In this document: positions 33,170-44,215 of the stretch, piece after piece
Layout of the letters: each line of letters opens with the position of its first letter
How positions within the stretch are numbered: the first letter of the stretch is position 1
Assembly (NCBI RefSeq): GCF_011397635.1
Contig: NC_064764.1
Coordinates: 39,670,955-39,734,954, forward strand
Direction: 5' to 3'
DNA: 64,000 nt
DNA from: Epinephelus fuscoguttatus
Lineage: Eukaryota > Chordata > Actinopteri > Perciformes > Serranidae
Position numbers and translations under genes: made by a program
The notes under the pieces: generated by a model
Told to the model about the DNA's origin: nothing
The model's database searches: none
Seen by the model: only the letters and a program-made list of their open reading frames with translations

Positions 33170-34145
33170 TCTTTAGCTAGGCTGCTGGTGACTGTCACAG
33201 CAAAGATAAGCTCATTTTTTGGGAGCAGATTGACCAACAGACACTGGATGATGCTGGTGAGTGTTGTGCTTTTATCACAATTTGCTTTGTTAGCTTGTTG
33301 TTGTCTATGTAGTCAGTCCTCTTTTTATGTAGCTTTACGTTAGCTACCTAGCTAATGTTAGTGTCAAGATATTGTTGTCATAGAAACATACCCATATGGA
33401 GTACCTAATTTAAAAAGTGTGTGCTTTTTTATAAAGCAATAGGATGAAGTGCTTCCCAGGACCCTGCCACCGCTTTTATTCGTGGACACAGTTGACCAAA
33501 ACTTTCATGAACTGAAGTGCAGTGTTGGATAATCTAAAAACTCATTTTCGGTTGGGAAAAATCTTGTTAACTGTCGCTGTCAGATAATCAGTGAAAATTT
33601 TGGTACACAAGCTGCCAAGTTGACTTCATACAGCAGAAACATGACGGATGTCAGTTGATGGTAAAAACTTTTTCTAAATTCACAGATTGCATGCCAATTT
33701 AGGTGTAATTTTTAACATGGTATTTGTAACCTTTAGTTGCTGTCTACATAGACTGACCTAGATTAGTTCGGAAACTTATTCATCAAAGCAATATTTTAGT
33801 AGTTTTTGGGGACGTCCTGAAAAAATGATGCTAAATAAAAAAAAATAAAAAACAATTCTTCTCTGTTGTAGCATCCACGCTGTTTCCACAACATGAGTTA
33901 AAGCTCATGATTACACCAAAGTCGGAGGAACAATTTCCAGTTTGGGAAATGGGACCATCCAGGGAGCCATTCCAGGAACTGCAACTTTTGTACTCAGGTG
34001 TTGGCTTCATTTTTCATTCCCGAAGGTTGACGCTTAATAATTCAACTGTGGTAACAACAACATGTATTTGGGTTACATTATTGTTACATTTTTTGAAAAA
34101 GATTTCCTGCACTCTAGACAAACATTTGTTGTCCATGCATCCAAT
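33170..34145. other. Intergenic DNA, nothing recognised
   Basis: No gene or clear repeat seen. Confidence 0.4.
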
Positions 34146-34149
34146 TCAT

Positions 34150-34860
34150 GTTTGTGTTCCCAGACCAGGTGGGAAATGTAATCCCTCCGGCCATCTTCTG
34201 GCTCTGTCACTTGAATTCCTCCCACTTGGACGGCCCTGAATACCTCCAAACGGAAACCTCGAGGAGTGAACCTGAATCCAAAATCCAGAACTCACTCATC
34301 TGGCTCTTTTCGACTCCAATCTCCAGATGTCCCAGTTCCTGTCCTCAAGGGTAAACTCAAACACCCTGCACAGGAAACTCTTTCCTTCCCACTTGCATTT
34401 GTGATCTCATTCTTTGGTCATCCCACAGCTCATGATCATGGATGAGAATTGCAACATCGATCAGCTGGTAAATAGAGAGCTCCACCTTCAGGCTCAGTTC
34501 CCTCTCCGCGAAGGTCATGGTCCAATGAAGTCAACAGAGGAACATCATCGGCAAAAAACTGAGATGAAATTCAGAGGTCACACTCTCTTCACACCCTGTG
34601 TCCACAACATCTGTCCAGGAAAATCACATGCAGACTCAATGACAGAGACAACTTACTTTTTGACTGCGTCAGTGATCTCCACCAGAGAGATGGGCAAGGC
34701 TTTCCCAGATTCAGACTCTGACTCTACCTCCTCTACAAAGGGTGAGGGTGTCCGGTTTAGCTCCTCAGACACATCCTGAGTTCCAGCAGTTTTGATCTTG
34801 ACCCAGAATAACAGGGGAGGCAGAACCTTGATGATTAGCCAAAATAAACCAAACAAGCAA
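34150..34860 (-). mobile_element. LINE (non-LTR) copy, internally deleted
   Basis: On the minus strand, 34856-34653 encodes a stretch with VSEELNRTPSPFVEEVESES and KALPISLVEITDAVKK, the region just before the reverse-transcriptase core of a common fish LINE. Below about 34590 the sequence matches the C-terminal coding region of the copy at 41110-42130 (GCTCATGATCATGGATGAGA, GCTCAGTTCCCTCTCCGCGA on the plus strand). The polymerase core between them is missing. Frames are broken. Confidence 0.65.
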
Positions 34861-34864
34861 TGAC

Positions 34865-35340
34865 CTAGCCAAACTTCTTTTATACCCTAAGAAACTGCAG
34901 AAACTGGCTTTCTGATCCATTTCTACAGAGTCAGAGCTTTTTGACCCTAGAAGTCTAAATTCTTCAGCTTGACTACTTCAGCTCCACTGTTGGTGTTGCT
35001 GTCTTGACAGGCACTGACCAAGCCACAACTCTGTGCAGCAGCCTTTGTAAGAGAGTCTTCAGACATGACAGACTCAGATTCGAAACCCCCAAATTCCCCT
35101 GGGTTGCAGAGAAAATTCTTTCAGAGGTGTGAGCTGAAACCCTTGCCATCAAGAGACTTCAGCCAGATGTTTACAGTTCACCCTCACTGCACATTAGGTT
35201 TACTCAGTCTGTCTGATATTCCCCTGACTCCTGATGTAACTCACCACTGGCTGACAACTAGCTTCACCTAAGAGTCCAAGACATATGGCTGTAGATCTGA
35301 ATGTCAATCATTGATCTTTGGCCAAAGGTGTGTGGGTTTT
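34865..35340. other. Intergenic DNA, nothing recognised
   Basis: No gene or clear repeat seen. Confidence 0.4.
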
Positions 35341-35444
35341 AGGTACAACCAGTGCTGTGCATGTTCACACTTCACAAGAGCTTGCTCAAAGTTCAGTTCA
35401 CACAGATTTAAATGAACTAGTTCACGTTCATAGTTCCAAATTTT

Positions 35445-37055
35445 AAAGGGCCAGTGTGTAAAATGGATTGAAAACAGTGACATCAGTGGTCAAATTCTAG
35501 ATTGCAGGGCTCACTCGCTCACCCCTCCCGTCGGGTAAATGACGGTGGCCTCGTAGGACCAAAAGCCTTGCGCAGACATGAGTTTTTCAGGAGTAGGTCT
35601 ATCTAGCCACGAGGTGAACATTTATTTAGAAATCTAAACCATGTTACAATATTGTAATGAATCCCTCATGAGCAGGAGACAGAGTAGCGTTCGGGAAAAA
35701 GGCCTGTTTATTTGAGCACTCCAAAAACTCTGGTAACACTCCAAGGGGTAAAAGACTCCGTCCCAAACTCTAACACACACTTCATACACACATACTCACT
35801 TACAGTACCCAGCGGGGCAGCCCTCCCCTCTCTGCTCCACCAATCTCCAGCCCGCACACTGACTGACAGCTTACCACACTCACCACTGCACTCATTTACT
35901 GCAGTAAATGTTCTGTTATAATGTCAGTGTTCTGTGAGTTAATGGCATGTTTGGGATTGAATGAGTACAGGTAGGGGGGCGGGGTGCGAGTGTGACGGGT
36001 ACGAGGGCTGTGTGAGTGTGCGTGCTGGTGTGTGTATGAGCAAGCTGGAGGAGAGAGCAGGAGTGCACAGTTGGAGTTACAGCAAAGTTCTTGTTTGTTG
36101 GTTGTTTTGGCGTGGTTACGGCCAACAGTAACCTGTACTGTTCAGTAATAAACGGTGGTTTTAGCTGTACTGAATCCAATCAGCAGGGTGCATAGGAGTA
36201 ACGTTACTGCTATCCTATTGTCTGTTATTGACATAAGACTAAAATTTTCAGTACGTCCTGCGCTGTGATCCACGGAGGGATACACCGGTGAGCAGGCACA
36301 GATGTAGCCTGTAAACAAAACTCAGCTACCTAACAACATCTCCGGACTGTAGTAGCCGCAATGGACGACTTTGAACGCGATTTTGAAGAGTTTCTTGTAG
36401 CGGACACAGACCCAGAGCCATACCTGTTTGAGCCGGAGCATACAGATGAGGAACTCCATGTGTTGGATGCTGAGCGGGCGAGAAGAGAGGCTGAATCCTC
36501 CGCTCCCATTTTGCTGCACAGAATGGGATTCGGTGCTACCATCGTTGGGGAGACATATCATCAGGAGGAAAAGCGCCGCAGAGAGTGCATCACAAGGAGT
36601 GAAGTTGCATTTTCTTTTCCTCGCAGATGATGGTTCGGGTTCATTTTCTCCTGTTGCGTGGTAAGTGTGGTCCATTCGCAAACTTTATAACTAAAAAAAC
36701 TTTTCACTACTCTCTATCGACGAACTACTAACACTCTGCTGTTTCCTCCTCCTTCTTCCTTCCTTCCGCTGTCTTTGTTGGTTCATTTATACACGCCAAA
36801 CGCATTCTCTGGCTGGCTGGATTGTCCGCTCGGGCTGCCTTACATACATGGCGGCGCAAGATGGCGACCTCTCTAAAGCAAGTGCTTGATATAGATAGGC
36901 CTACATATAAAAGCATAATTATAAGGCTACAAAAACCAAACAAATTTTATTTTATAGCGATTATACACTTATATAAACATATTAATGGGTAGAATATTCA
37001 GATTCAGATTCAGATTTGACAATAAACCATGCCAAATATTACACACTGGCCCTTT
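35445..37055. mobile_element. 1.6 kb TIR element carrying a gene-like frame
   Basis: The left end AAAGGGCCAGTGTGTAAAAT (35445-) and the right end ATATTACACACTGGCCCTTT (-37055) are inverted copies with the first 17 bases identical. Flanks AAATTTT and AATATT are near-duplicates. The ends are related to those of the RGCC-intron MITE (AGGTCCAGTGTGT). The interior holds a leader-like region, the frame at 36361-36630 and a possible splice donor GTAAGT at 36661. Confidence 0.7.
36361..36630 (+). CDS. Reading frame inside the TIR element, acidic N terminus
   Basis: An 89-residue ATG frame starts MDDFERDFEEFLVADTDPEP and continues YLFEPEHTDEELHVLDAERA. The first 50 residues are acidic. The PYLFEPE motif recalls the N terminus of teleost repeat-borne proteins with a P2X7-C-terminus-like zinc domain, but no Cys-rich domain follows; after about residue 45 the sequence is unlike anything I recognise, and the frame stops at 36628-36630. 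A donor-like GTGGTAAGT lies 30 bp beyond the stop. Upstream, 36180-36360 looks like a leader. It is either a first exon of a transposon gene or a remnant. No function is claimed. Confidence 0.35.
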   Translation: MDDFERDFEEFLVADTDPEPYLFEPEHTDEELHVLDAERARREAESSAPILLHRMGFGATIVGETYHQEEKRRRECITRSEVAFSFPRR

Positions 37056-37499
37056 AATATTGAACTCAGTTTACAGTCCCAAAAACTGAACTGGTTAACG
37101 TTCATTTCTTCCGTTCTTTTGTCAATAAACTAAAATCTTGTGATCATCATTCACTCGCAGACTGGTCGGATGCCTCAACTCGATGTGTTGTTTCAAAGGT
37201 ATTACCAATGTGACTGTCGGTAACGGCCACAAGAGTTAAAAATGCTCATGTTCAAGTTCATAAGTTGCAAACTGAAGCATACAGTTCACCGTTGACCAAA
37301 AATATGAGCCTGTTTAATGAACATTAAGGACAACTTTGAACTCTTGAAAGTTTAAACATTTATTACGGACAGTTCATGAACACAGAGCACAGAAGTCCAA
37401 TTGAGAAACACCACCAGGTTCAGATCAGGTGGCCCAGAAGATCTGTGGAGTCCTAATGGAACATCGTAAAAGACCCAAATAACTCCAAAACCCCCCAGA

Positions 37500-37860
37500 G
37501 TTCCCCGGAAGTGAGCCTAACTATACCTAATTTGTACTTTCCACATACTGTACTCGGTTTGTCTCCCTCCCCTCTGGAGGTGATATTATGTGTGCCAAAA
37601 AGATCCAGTTTTGGTACCAGGGATCAGTTCACTACAACAGGACCCCTCGATTACTACCCACTTGGCAGCGAGACCCTCTTCCAGGCTTTGTTCCAGGAGG
37701 GGGCCTTTGGAAGAGGTTGCTCTCTGCTGAAGACACTCATCCATAGAGGTCTTTGAAAAGTGTGGCCCCTCACCTTGGACCAAACTGCCTTATGAGACAA
37801 TAACAGGAGCTGTTGCCCCTGACAACACAGCTCCAAGGGTCATAGGGGCATCAGGGTACG
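37500..37860 (-). repeat. Unclassified repeat-like segment
   Basis: Minus-strand frames are open for 60-80 codons (for example VQGEGPHFSKTSMDECLQQR) but match no family I can name. A degenerate retrotransposon part is possible. Confidence 0.25.
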
Positions 37861-37904
37861 AAAGACACTGGTTCCAGTAGTTAAGGGCTCACTAGCAAGA
37901 CCTG

Positions 37905-38300
37905 ATACACAGAGTGGTTTGAATAAAAAGTCTTTACTTCAAGGTAGGGTTCAGGCAAGCAGTCCAAAATCCAAGAATCCAGACAAAAATATCCAAAAAC
38001 GCGAAAGGTCCGAGCATAAGAAACTGAATAATAATATGATGAAAACAAGGAAAACACAAGGATTAATGGCTCGAATGTCCACTGAAACAGGAAAGACGAA
38101 CTGGCAGTGACAGAAGGAATCGTACAGACTAAAATACATGTAGGAGGAAGGTTAATGAGGCATAGGTGGAACTAATCAGGACGGGGTAGTTACTCACATT
38201 GGCAAGAAACATACAAGGGCAGGAAGTGAAGTAGCTGAAAGGAGAGACAAAGGTGGTAACCAGAATAAAACAGGACATAGTGATGGGAAAACCAGGCCCC
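37905..38300 (-). repeat. Possible LTR-retrotransposon remnant
   Basis: AGGCAAGCAGTCCAAAATCC, CGAAAGGTCCGAGCATAAGA, AACTGGCAGTGACAGAAGG and AGAATAAAACAGGACATAG follow the order seen in minus-strand Gypsy-like LTRs of fish. No coding domain and no second LTR seen. Confidence 0.3.
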
Positions 38301-38734
38301 AGGAAGTGCAGTGGGATTTGAAGCCAATTTTTGTAGTCACCAAATTTACAACTCCTGTGTCTGTCATGTGATGGCAGTGGGCTCAAAATAAAAAAAAAAT
38401 TGACTTACGTTGGTAAAGAGGTTTTTTTTCACTTCACAACCCCCGCAGAATGATTTCTTCCACTATCAGGATTTAACCCATTGAGATAACAGTTAGAAAG
38501 TCTAGAGAGTCGCAAGTATAAATTATTTTATCCCCGTTCAAGTCAGAAGTGACCAGCTCGGTCGGAAGAAGTCCTGAGTGCACTGTCTCTGTGGGCTCAA
38601 TGGTGTGAGAGCAGCAACGATTATCTGGGTAATTTCATACTGTGGAAATAGAGCTTTTTTGGATTCATGAGCCTCTAAGCAGCCTTCAAAAAGACTGAAC
38701 GAGGGCCTGCCATCAATGCTGTATCCAGGTCTCT

Positions 38735-39000
38735 TAATAGACCCTTTTAGGGCAAACGTCACAATGACGACTCTCCCCCACAGGGCTGTAGGCTCCATAG
38801 GAGTGTTAAAATGTGTTTGTCTTGTTGTGTTATTGGGAGCCAGAATAGAAGGAGTCATGGCTCAAAACCAGCCGCCACTGCCCGTCAACAAAAACAAAGA
38901 CAACTATGGTTAAATGTGATAAGACCAAAGCACTGGACGGAGGCCATCATCAAAAATGCCCACATGTGCAGCGCACACTTCATATCAGGTTAGGGAAAAA
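38735..39000 (+). pseudogene. THAP-like zinc finger fragment
   Basis: The plus frame ends RQLWLNVIRPKHWTEAIIKN then AHMCSAHFISG and a GT donor-like GTTAGG (about 38989). W...C-x2-HF is the second half of a C2CH THAP finger as found in transposon-borne THAP proteins, whose first exon often ends here. The first Cys pair and the AVPTIF box are not visible. TAATAGACCCTTTTAGGGC at 38735 resembles an ISL2EU-type terminus. A dead fragment by appearance. Confidence 0.45.
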
Positions 39001-39774
39001 GTATTTCCTGTTGTAGGGATGAATAAGGTTATGTGTATTAAGGGTTATCATGTCCACCTCATCAGAAACTGGGGAGCGATTAAGAGGAAGATTGGATTTC
39101 TCTGCAACGCTAACTTTTTAGCACATTAGCTAACGTTAGCTTCCATAGCAAAACAAACAAGTGTGGTCCTCCTTTGTAAGATTGGCTTCCTGTGACATCA
39201 TCCATCCACTGAGTAACACTGGCGGTCCCGGAGAGTGAGTGAGTGCTCTGGATAACTGAACTGTACATTTAAACAGCGCTCTGAATTTATGAACAGTAAA
39301 GTTTGTACCAGAATGCACTCGGAATAAGTGTCTCTGACACACCGCTCACATCATTGCCTAAAACAAGCCAGCAGAACTTGACATGAGCCCGTGTTTAGAC
39401 TGCACCGTCAGGTCGAGGTGAACCTGGCTGATGTGCTGAAACACAGTCTTGTAATCCTCTCTTTACAGCAGTTTGTTTTTCATCACTGCTCCCAACTGTC
39501 TGACTGGCTGCCCGCTCATCTGCGTATCAGCATGTCTGTGTGTCAGGTGCTCCGCCACTCTGTCTTTATGTCTGTCAGCAGCTCGGCTCATAAGGCTCCG
39601 TTCGTGATTCAGTGTGCAACTCAATTAGGACTTGACAGGGGCAGGTGTCAGGTGGTCAGTCGGTGTGTGTGTGTGTGTGTGTGTCCAAGGTGTGTCTACC
39701 AAATGAGACCAGTCACTCTCTCCCTCTTTTTTTAACCACACACTTTATCTCCACAGACTGATATTAAAAACCAG

Positions 39775-39775
<1 letters not shown>

Positions 39776-39824
<49 letters not shown>
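39776..39824. repeat. (CA)n microsatellite
   Basis: Uninterrupted CA run of about 49 bp. Confidence 0.95.
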
Positions 39825-39827
<3 letters not shown>

Positions 39828-40790
39828 CCACATGGTCATTACGGAGCACTGTTGACTCTGAACTGTTATTACTGCCTAATCAATCTGTCATAAAACTCTG
39901 GGACTGCTGCCAGCTGTCTGCCTTTAGAACCACAAAGGATAAAAGCCTTTGTATTTGTATGTGGGTACCGTTCAGTGCTCACCCAAAGACACAACAGTAT
40001 TAGGGTGATCCTTTCCTTTAATGTATTGTGTTGTTGTGTATATAATTAGGCTGATATTACTAAAGTCTCCTACTTAAAAGATTCCTGTACCCCTGACTTT
40101 ACTATTACTCATTACCAGGAAACCCTGACATATGCCTTCTCATGCAATACACACATATGAAAACTAAACACACGTTTCTGAGAATATATACAGACAGTGC
40201 AGGCAGCGTGATTCCACTGTGAGTGGGACCTCCATGGTCAGAAAACATGGCCTTGCGAATAATTCAAATCACCACTGTAGAGATTTGCCTGTGATCAAGG
40301 AATAAGACATTCATTTAAAAATGGTGCCATTCACTATATAGGACATTGAAAAGAGAAACTCATATCCATCATGGTTTTTCTTCCTTTAGTCATTTTTTTT
40401 TGTAAAATTGTCTGAAGCAATGTATCACACAATATGTAAAAATATGCTTATTCTACATTTGACAAACAAAATGTCACCTCCACTGGTGAAAACTAAATCA
40501 CTGCCTCTCAGCCTTACTGTATGAATGGTAAAAGGGTCTGTAAGTAGCTGACAGGCTGGCATCAATCACCCGGCTGCTGCCAAATGAGCACACAGGCTAC
40601 TGTTTCTACTGTTTGGACAAACACAGGGACAATCAGTGTGTCCTGCTGGGTTGCCACGAGATCAGTAATCAATCACACTGACCGGTCAATTTCTCTCGTT
40701 GTGGTGTCGCTGTGTGGTCTGTGCAGGGATCAATGGTGCTGTGATTTAGCCCCAAGTCAACACCCGAGACAGTCACACTTAATATGAAGT

Positions 40791-40817
40791 GCGTGTGTGT
40801 GTGTGTGTGTGTGTGTA
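40791..40817. repeat. (TG)n microsatellite
   Basis: TG run of about 27 bp. Confidence 0.9.
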
Positions 40818-40954
40818 CATGTGTCATCCTGCACAAAACTGTTCAGCTCTCTCATTCCACAAGTTATATTGTAAATATTAGATTTTTTTTATTCTATGAT
40901 TTTGTTCTGGACTTTTGCAGTAATTTGCCTTTATTTTTAATTCATCTTAATACG

Positions 40955-41104
40955 TTTATTATATGCACATAAATGGATTTCGGGGGTATAGCACACTGTG
41001 CATTTGTCCCCCCCAATAAAAACCCGGAAGAACGTAGACATTAGCACTGTAAACTGATGCAGAAAATGTACAAATTGCTACATAAAAATTCACCAGAATC
41101 CATG
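40955..41104 (+). repeat. Partial MITE, direct copy of the start of 42125-42390
   Basis: TATGCACATAAATGGATTTC ... GAAAATGTACAAATTGCTAC ... AAAATTCACCAGAA matches 42129-42275 with moderate divergence and same orientation. The LINE lies between the two copies. Confidence 0.6.
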
Positions 41105-41109
41105 TCACT

Positions 41110-42130
41110 TTCCATTTGCTTGGCCTGCTGACCCCACAACCCGAGGGCAGCAGGCCAAGCAAAGCACCCCAGATGTCCCTCTCCCCAGCAACACTTTTTA
41201 GCTCCTCCTGCAAGACCCGAAGGTGTTCCAATGTTAGACAAGATACATAATCCCACCAGAGTGTTCTGGGTCTGTCCCAGGGCGTCCTACCAGTTGGATG
41301 TGCCTTGAACTATTCTAACAGGAGGATCCTGATCAGATATCGGAACAACCTCAACTGACCCCTTTCGACACAAAGGAGCAGCAGCTCTATTCCAAGCTCC
41401 TTTCGAATGTCTGAAATCCTCCCCCTATCTCTAAGGCTGAGCCCAGACACCCTACAGAGGAAACTCATTTCAGCCGCTTGTATCTGTGATCTCATTCTTT
41501 CAGTCACTTCCCAGAGCTCATGACCATAGGTGAGGGTTGGGATGTAGATGGACCAGTAAATCAAAAGCTTTGCCTTCTGGCTCAGCTCCCTCTTCACCAC
41601 GACGGTCTGGCACAGCACCTGCATCACTGCAGACACCGCACCAAACTGCTGATTCATCTCACGCTCCATTCTACCCTCACTCGTGAACGAGACCCCAAGA
41701 TACTTGAACTCCCTTGCTTCGGGCAGTAGGTCTTTCCCAACGCAGAGGGGGCAACACCGTTTTCTGGCAGAGAACCATGGCCTCCAACGTGGAGGAGCTG
41801 ACTCTCATCTTGACCTCTTCACACTCGGCTGCAAACCGCCCTAGTACATGCTGGAGGTCACATAGTGATGAAGCCAACAGAACTACATCATCTGCAAAAA
41901 ACAAAGATGCAATTCTGAGGTCCCAAAACTGGACCTCTTCCTCCCTCAAGCTGCGTCTTAAGCTCCAGTCCATGAATATGGCAAAGGGACGCCCCTGGAG
42001 GAGGCCAGTGTCCACCAAGACCATGTTTGACTTCAAGCTAAGTATGCGGATGCAGCTCTCACTTGACCAGATGGCTCGTAGCAGTGATCCCCCAGTAACA
42101 TTGAATCCTTTATATTTAATTCCTCTTACT
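41110..42130 (-). mobile_element. LINE (non-LTR retrotransposon) 3' half, decayed
   Basis: Minus-strand frames in order: 42138-41677 with GLLQGRPFAIFMDWSLR and FFADDVVLLAS (catalytic FADD of reverse transcriptase near 41890), then DLQHVLGRFAAECEE; 41669-41310 with LSQKAKLLIYWSIYIPTLTY and AEMSFLCRVSGLSLRDR; and about 41215-41145 with LQEELKSVAGERDIWG. This is the order of the C-terminal half of a widespread fish LINE. Frameshifts separate the pieces and the 5' half is missing, as in a 5'-truncated insertion. I cannot name the clade securely (RTE or Rex type). Confidence 0.8.
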
Positions 42131-42390
42131 ATGCACATACATGGATTTCAAGGGGTATACAGGGGCCACGTCCCCCTCAATATTTACAACATGTGCATTT
42201 GGACAAAATAAATCCATTAAAACTATAAATTGAAGGAGAAAATGTACAAACTGGGGCATAGAAATTCACCAGAACGCCGGGAATGAAGTGTTTGATGCTC
42301 AAATTCCTCTGGCAGAGGACCCCAAACCCCATTTCAAATGTGTCCCCCCAACATTGAAACGAAACCCATGCCCTTGTATGCACCCAATGG
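42125..42390 (+). mobile_element. Short TIR (MITE-like) element
   Basis: The start (TGCACATACATGGATTTCAA, GGGGCCACGTCCCCCTC) is mirrored by the end (TCCCCCCAACATTGAAACGA, AACCCATGCCCTTGTATGCA). It is related to the element at 9205-9575 (shared TGTCCC, AACATTGAA, CC-ACGCCCTTG blocks). Confidence 0.5.
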
Positions 42391-42394
42391 CAAG

Positions 42395-44055
42395 GCAAAG
42401 TCCTTGAATGCAAAAACCAACTTGGCAATACACCCTTCAGATTCAGATTCTGTGTTTGTGAGTGTGTGTTCTCTGCTTTAGTCAGTCACATGGTGGGGTC
42501 TGAAATGTGATGACATCTGACAAAAGTCACCCAAAAATAGTTCAAGTTCCAAGTTTGCATATCATGAATCACCAGCCTGAGTTTGCCCTGATTTTTCCAC
42601 AAGTGCAGAAAATGTGACTGACTCACACACTCTCTGAGCATGTCAGAGGGGGACACACACCAAACAAACACACACCTAACACTGACTAATGTATGTAATA
42701 CCCTACCAGTCTAGACTTCTTATCTCTCTATTGTAATCAGACGGGGCTTTTTAGAAAAGGCAGACCAGGTGTGCATTACAAATAAGCGTGAGTAACTAAA
42801 GTCACTCTGAGCGTCACTTTGTCATTGTAAATCCACGGTGATAAACAGCGTGTCCATAAAGCAGTGTGGTGCAGGAAGCAGGGGAAGAAAGTGGAGCAGA
42901 CACAGTGTATAATTACCAGCACGCTACTCTTTCCATAAGACAGACAGGGCCGAGGCAGACTGCAGGGTGAGTGATGTAACAACACAGAGGTAATAATCTA
43001 CATTTAAATCAACTGCTTCTGTTTTACCAGCTGATATACTGCCAGCTAACGATGAGGTTTATGATGACATTTTGAATAAAATGAATCAGATACACCGTCC
43101 CAGGAATAAAACCCTCGAGGCTACAGGAAGAGAGCTTTTAGTTTCCAGAGATTTGTTTGGAATAAACAGAGGAAGCAGTGCCAGAGTTCAGATAGCAGCA
43201 TTTACAGAGCACTGAAGGAAGGGCAGGGGATGGTATCTGAATGAGATCTCACTTGTGAGGAGCTGCGTAGAGTGTGTTGCGTTGTTTTGGCTTGAGAAAA
43301 CAGTGAGGGTGGGCTGGGTGATTGTGGTCGAGTGAACGGATCATTACACACACGGAAAAAGTGACCATGGAGGAAATGAGAGGGAAGCTGAGCAGTCGCT
43401 GTTTCTAAGAAGTTCCTCATTTTCTTAGAGCCTCTGCTCAGCTGCAGAGTAAAACACAACACACAATGCATACTTACACTATTATCTAATTATAGAATCA
43501 TTATCTTGTTTTACTTATACAACAGAATACTTTTGCTACTGCTACTACTGTTTTCTCACACTACGCTAATCTCTTTTAATGGAAGTGTGCACTCATGATT
43601 TAGGCGTTTATTGCAGCTGAAAATGACAAGATAAAATTATAGGTTTGATCACCTGTCCTCTGCAAGATTAGCTTTTTTTTGTGAGCTAAGTAAATCAGCC
43701 ATTTTCAGCTTTGTAACAATGTGTTTTACAGATAATCCAGTTGGGTTTTAAATGTTTAATTTAGCTCAACAAATTAAAGAATTCTCTCAATTACTGTCCT
43801 CAACAGGCTGTGGTATGCTCATTCATAAGCTAGCATGAGGGTATCTTGTGAGGCTAGACGGCCTAAAGCATCCATTGATACCAATCGGCATATTTTGTTG
43901 GGAAGGGGGTCAAATAAAGCTCCAAATTTCTGCTAAATTTTCAGGAGGAAACAACCGGCACAGTCATTTTCAAATCAGCCATGCCTCAAGAGATCTGAAT
44001 GAAAATAGGTTCTGTGGGTGCCCACGAGTCACGGGTAACAGTAAACATTTTGTTC
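42395..44055. other. Intergenic DNA, nothing recognised
   Basis: No gene or clear repeat seen. Confidence 0.45.
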
Positions 44056-44059
44056 CTCA

Positions 44060-44215
44060 GGCCCCGTGTCCACCAAAGTGTTTTTCTCCAGCTGAAAATG
44101 TCAAGTCCTCAGGAAATGTCCCCAGCTGAGAGTGTGTGAGAGCACTTTGGAGGCGTGGCGTTTTTTCAGCTGAGACGCTTTGGTTGAATCCACTGCTATG
44201 AAACGGAATATCCGC
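44060..44215 (+). repeat. Possible Harbinger-type terminus
   Basis: GGCCCCGTGTCCACCAAAGT followed by GTTTTTCTCCAGCTGAAAA resembles the terminal region of fish Harbinger elements. The opposite end was not found. Confidence 0.35.

Larger units (their letters stand above)
35345..37340. mobile_element. Old hAT-like repeat, split by a younger TIR element
   Basis: 35345-35444 (CAGTGCTGTGCATGTTCACA ... ATGAACTAGTTCACGTTC) and 37056-37340 (ATTGAACTCAGTTTACAGTC, GAACTGGTTAACGTTCATTT) read as the two halves of one familiar fish hAT-like element rich in GAACTAGTTCAC motifs. The 1.6 kb element at 35445-37055 sits between them. The right terminus was not pinned down. Confidence 0.5.
39165..40950. other. 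Intergenic DNA with microsatellites, no gene seen
   Basis: Contains (TG)n at 39662-39682, (CA)n at 39776-39824 and (TG)n at 40791-40817. Nothing else recognised. Confidence 0.45.

Noticed and set aside
34414..34779. 121-codon plus-strand open frame
   Set aside because: It is antisense to the LINE fragment on the minus strand.
41714..42211. 165-codon plus-strand open frame
   Set aside because: It is the complement of the minus-strand LINE reverse-transcriptase region and has no family features of its own.
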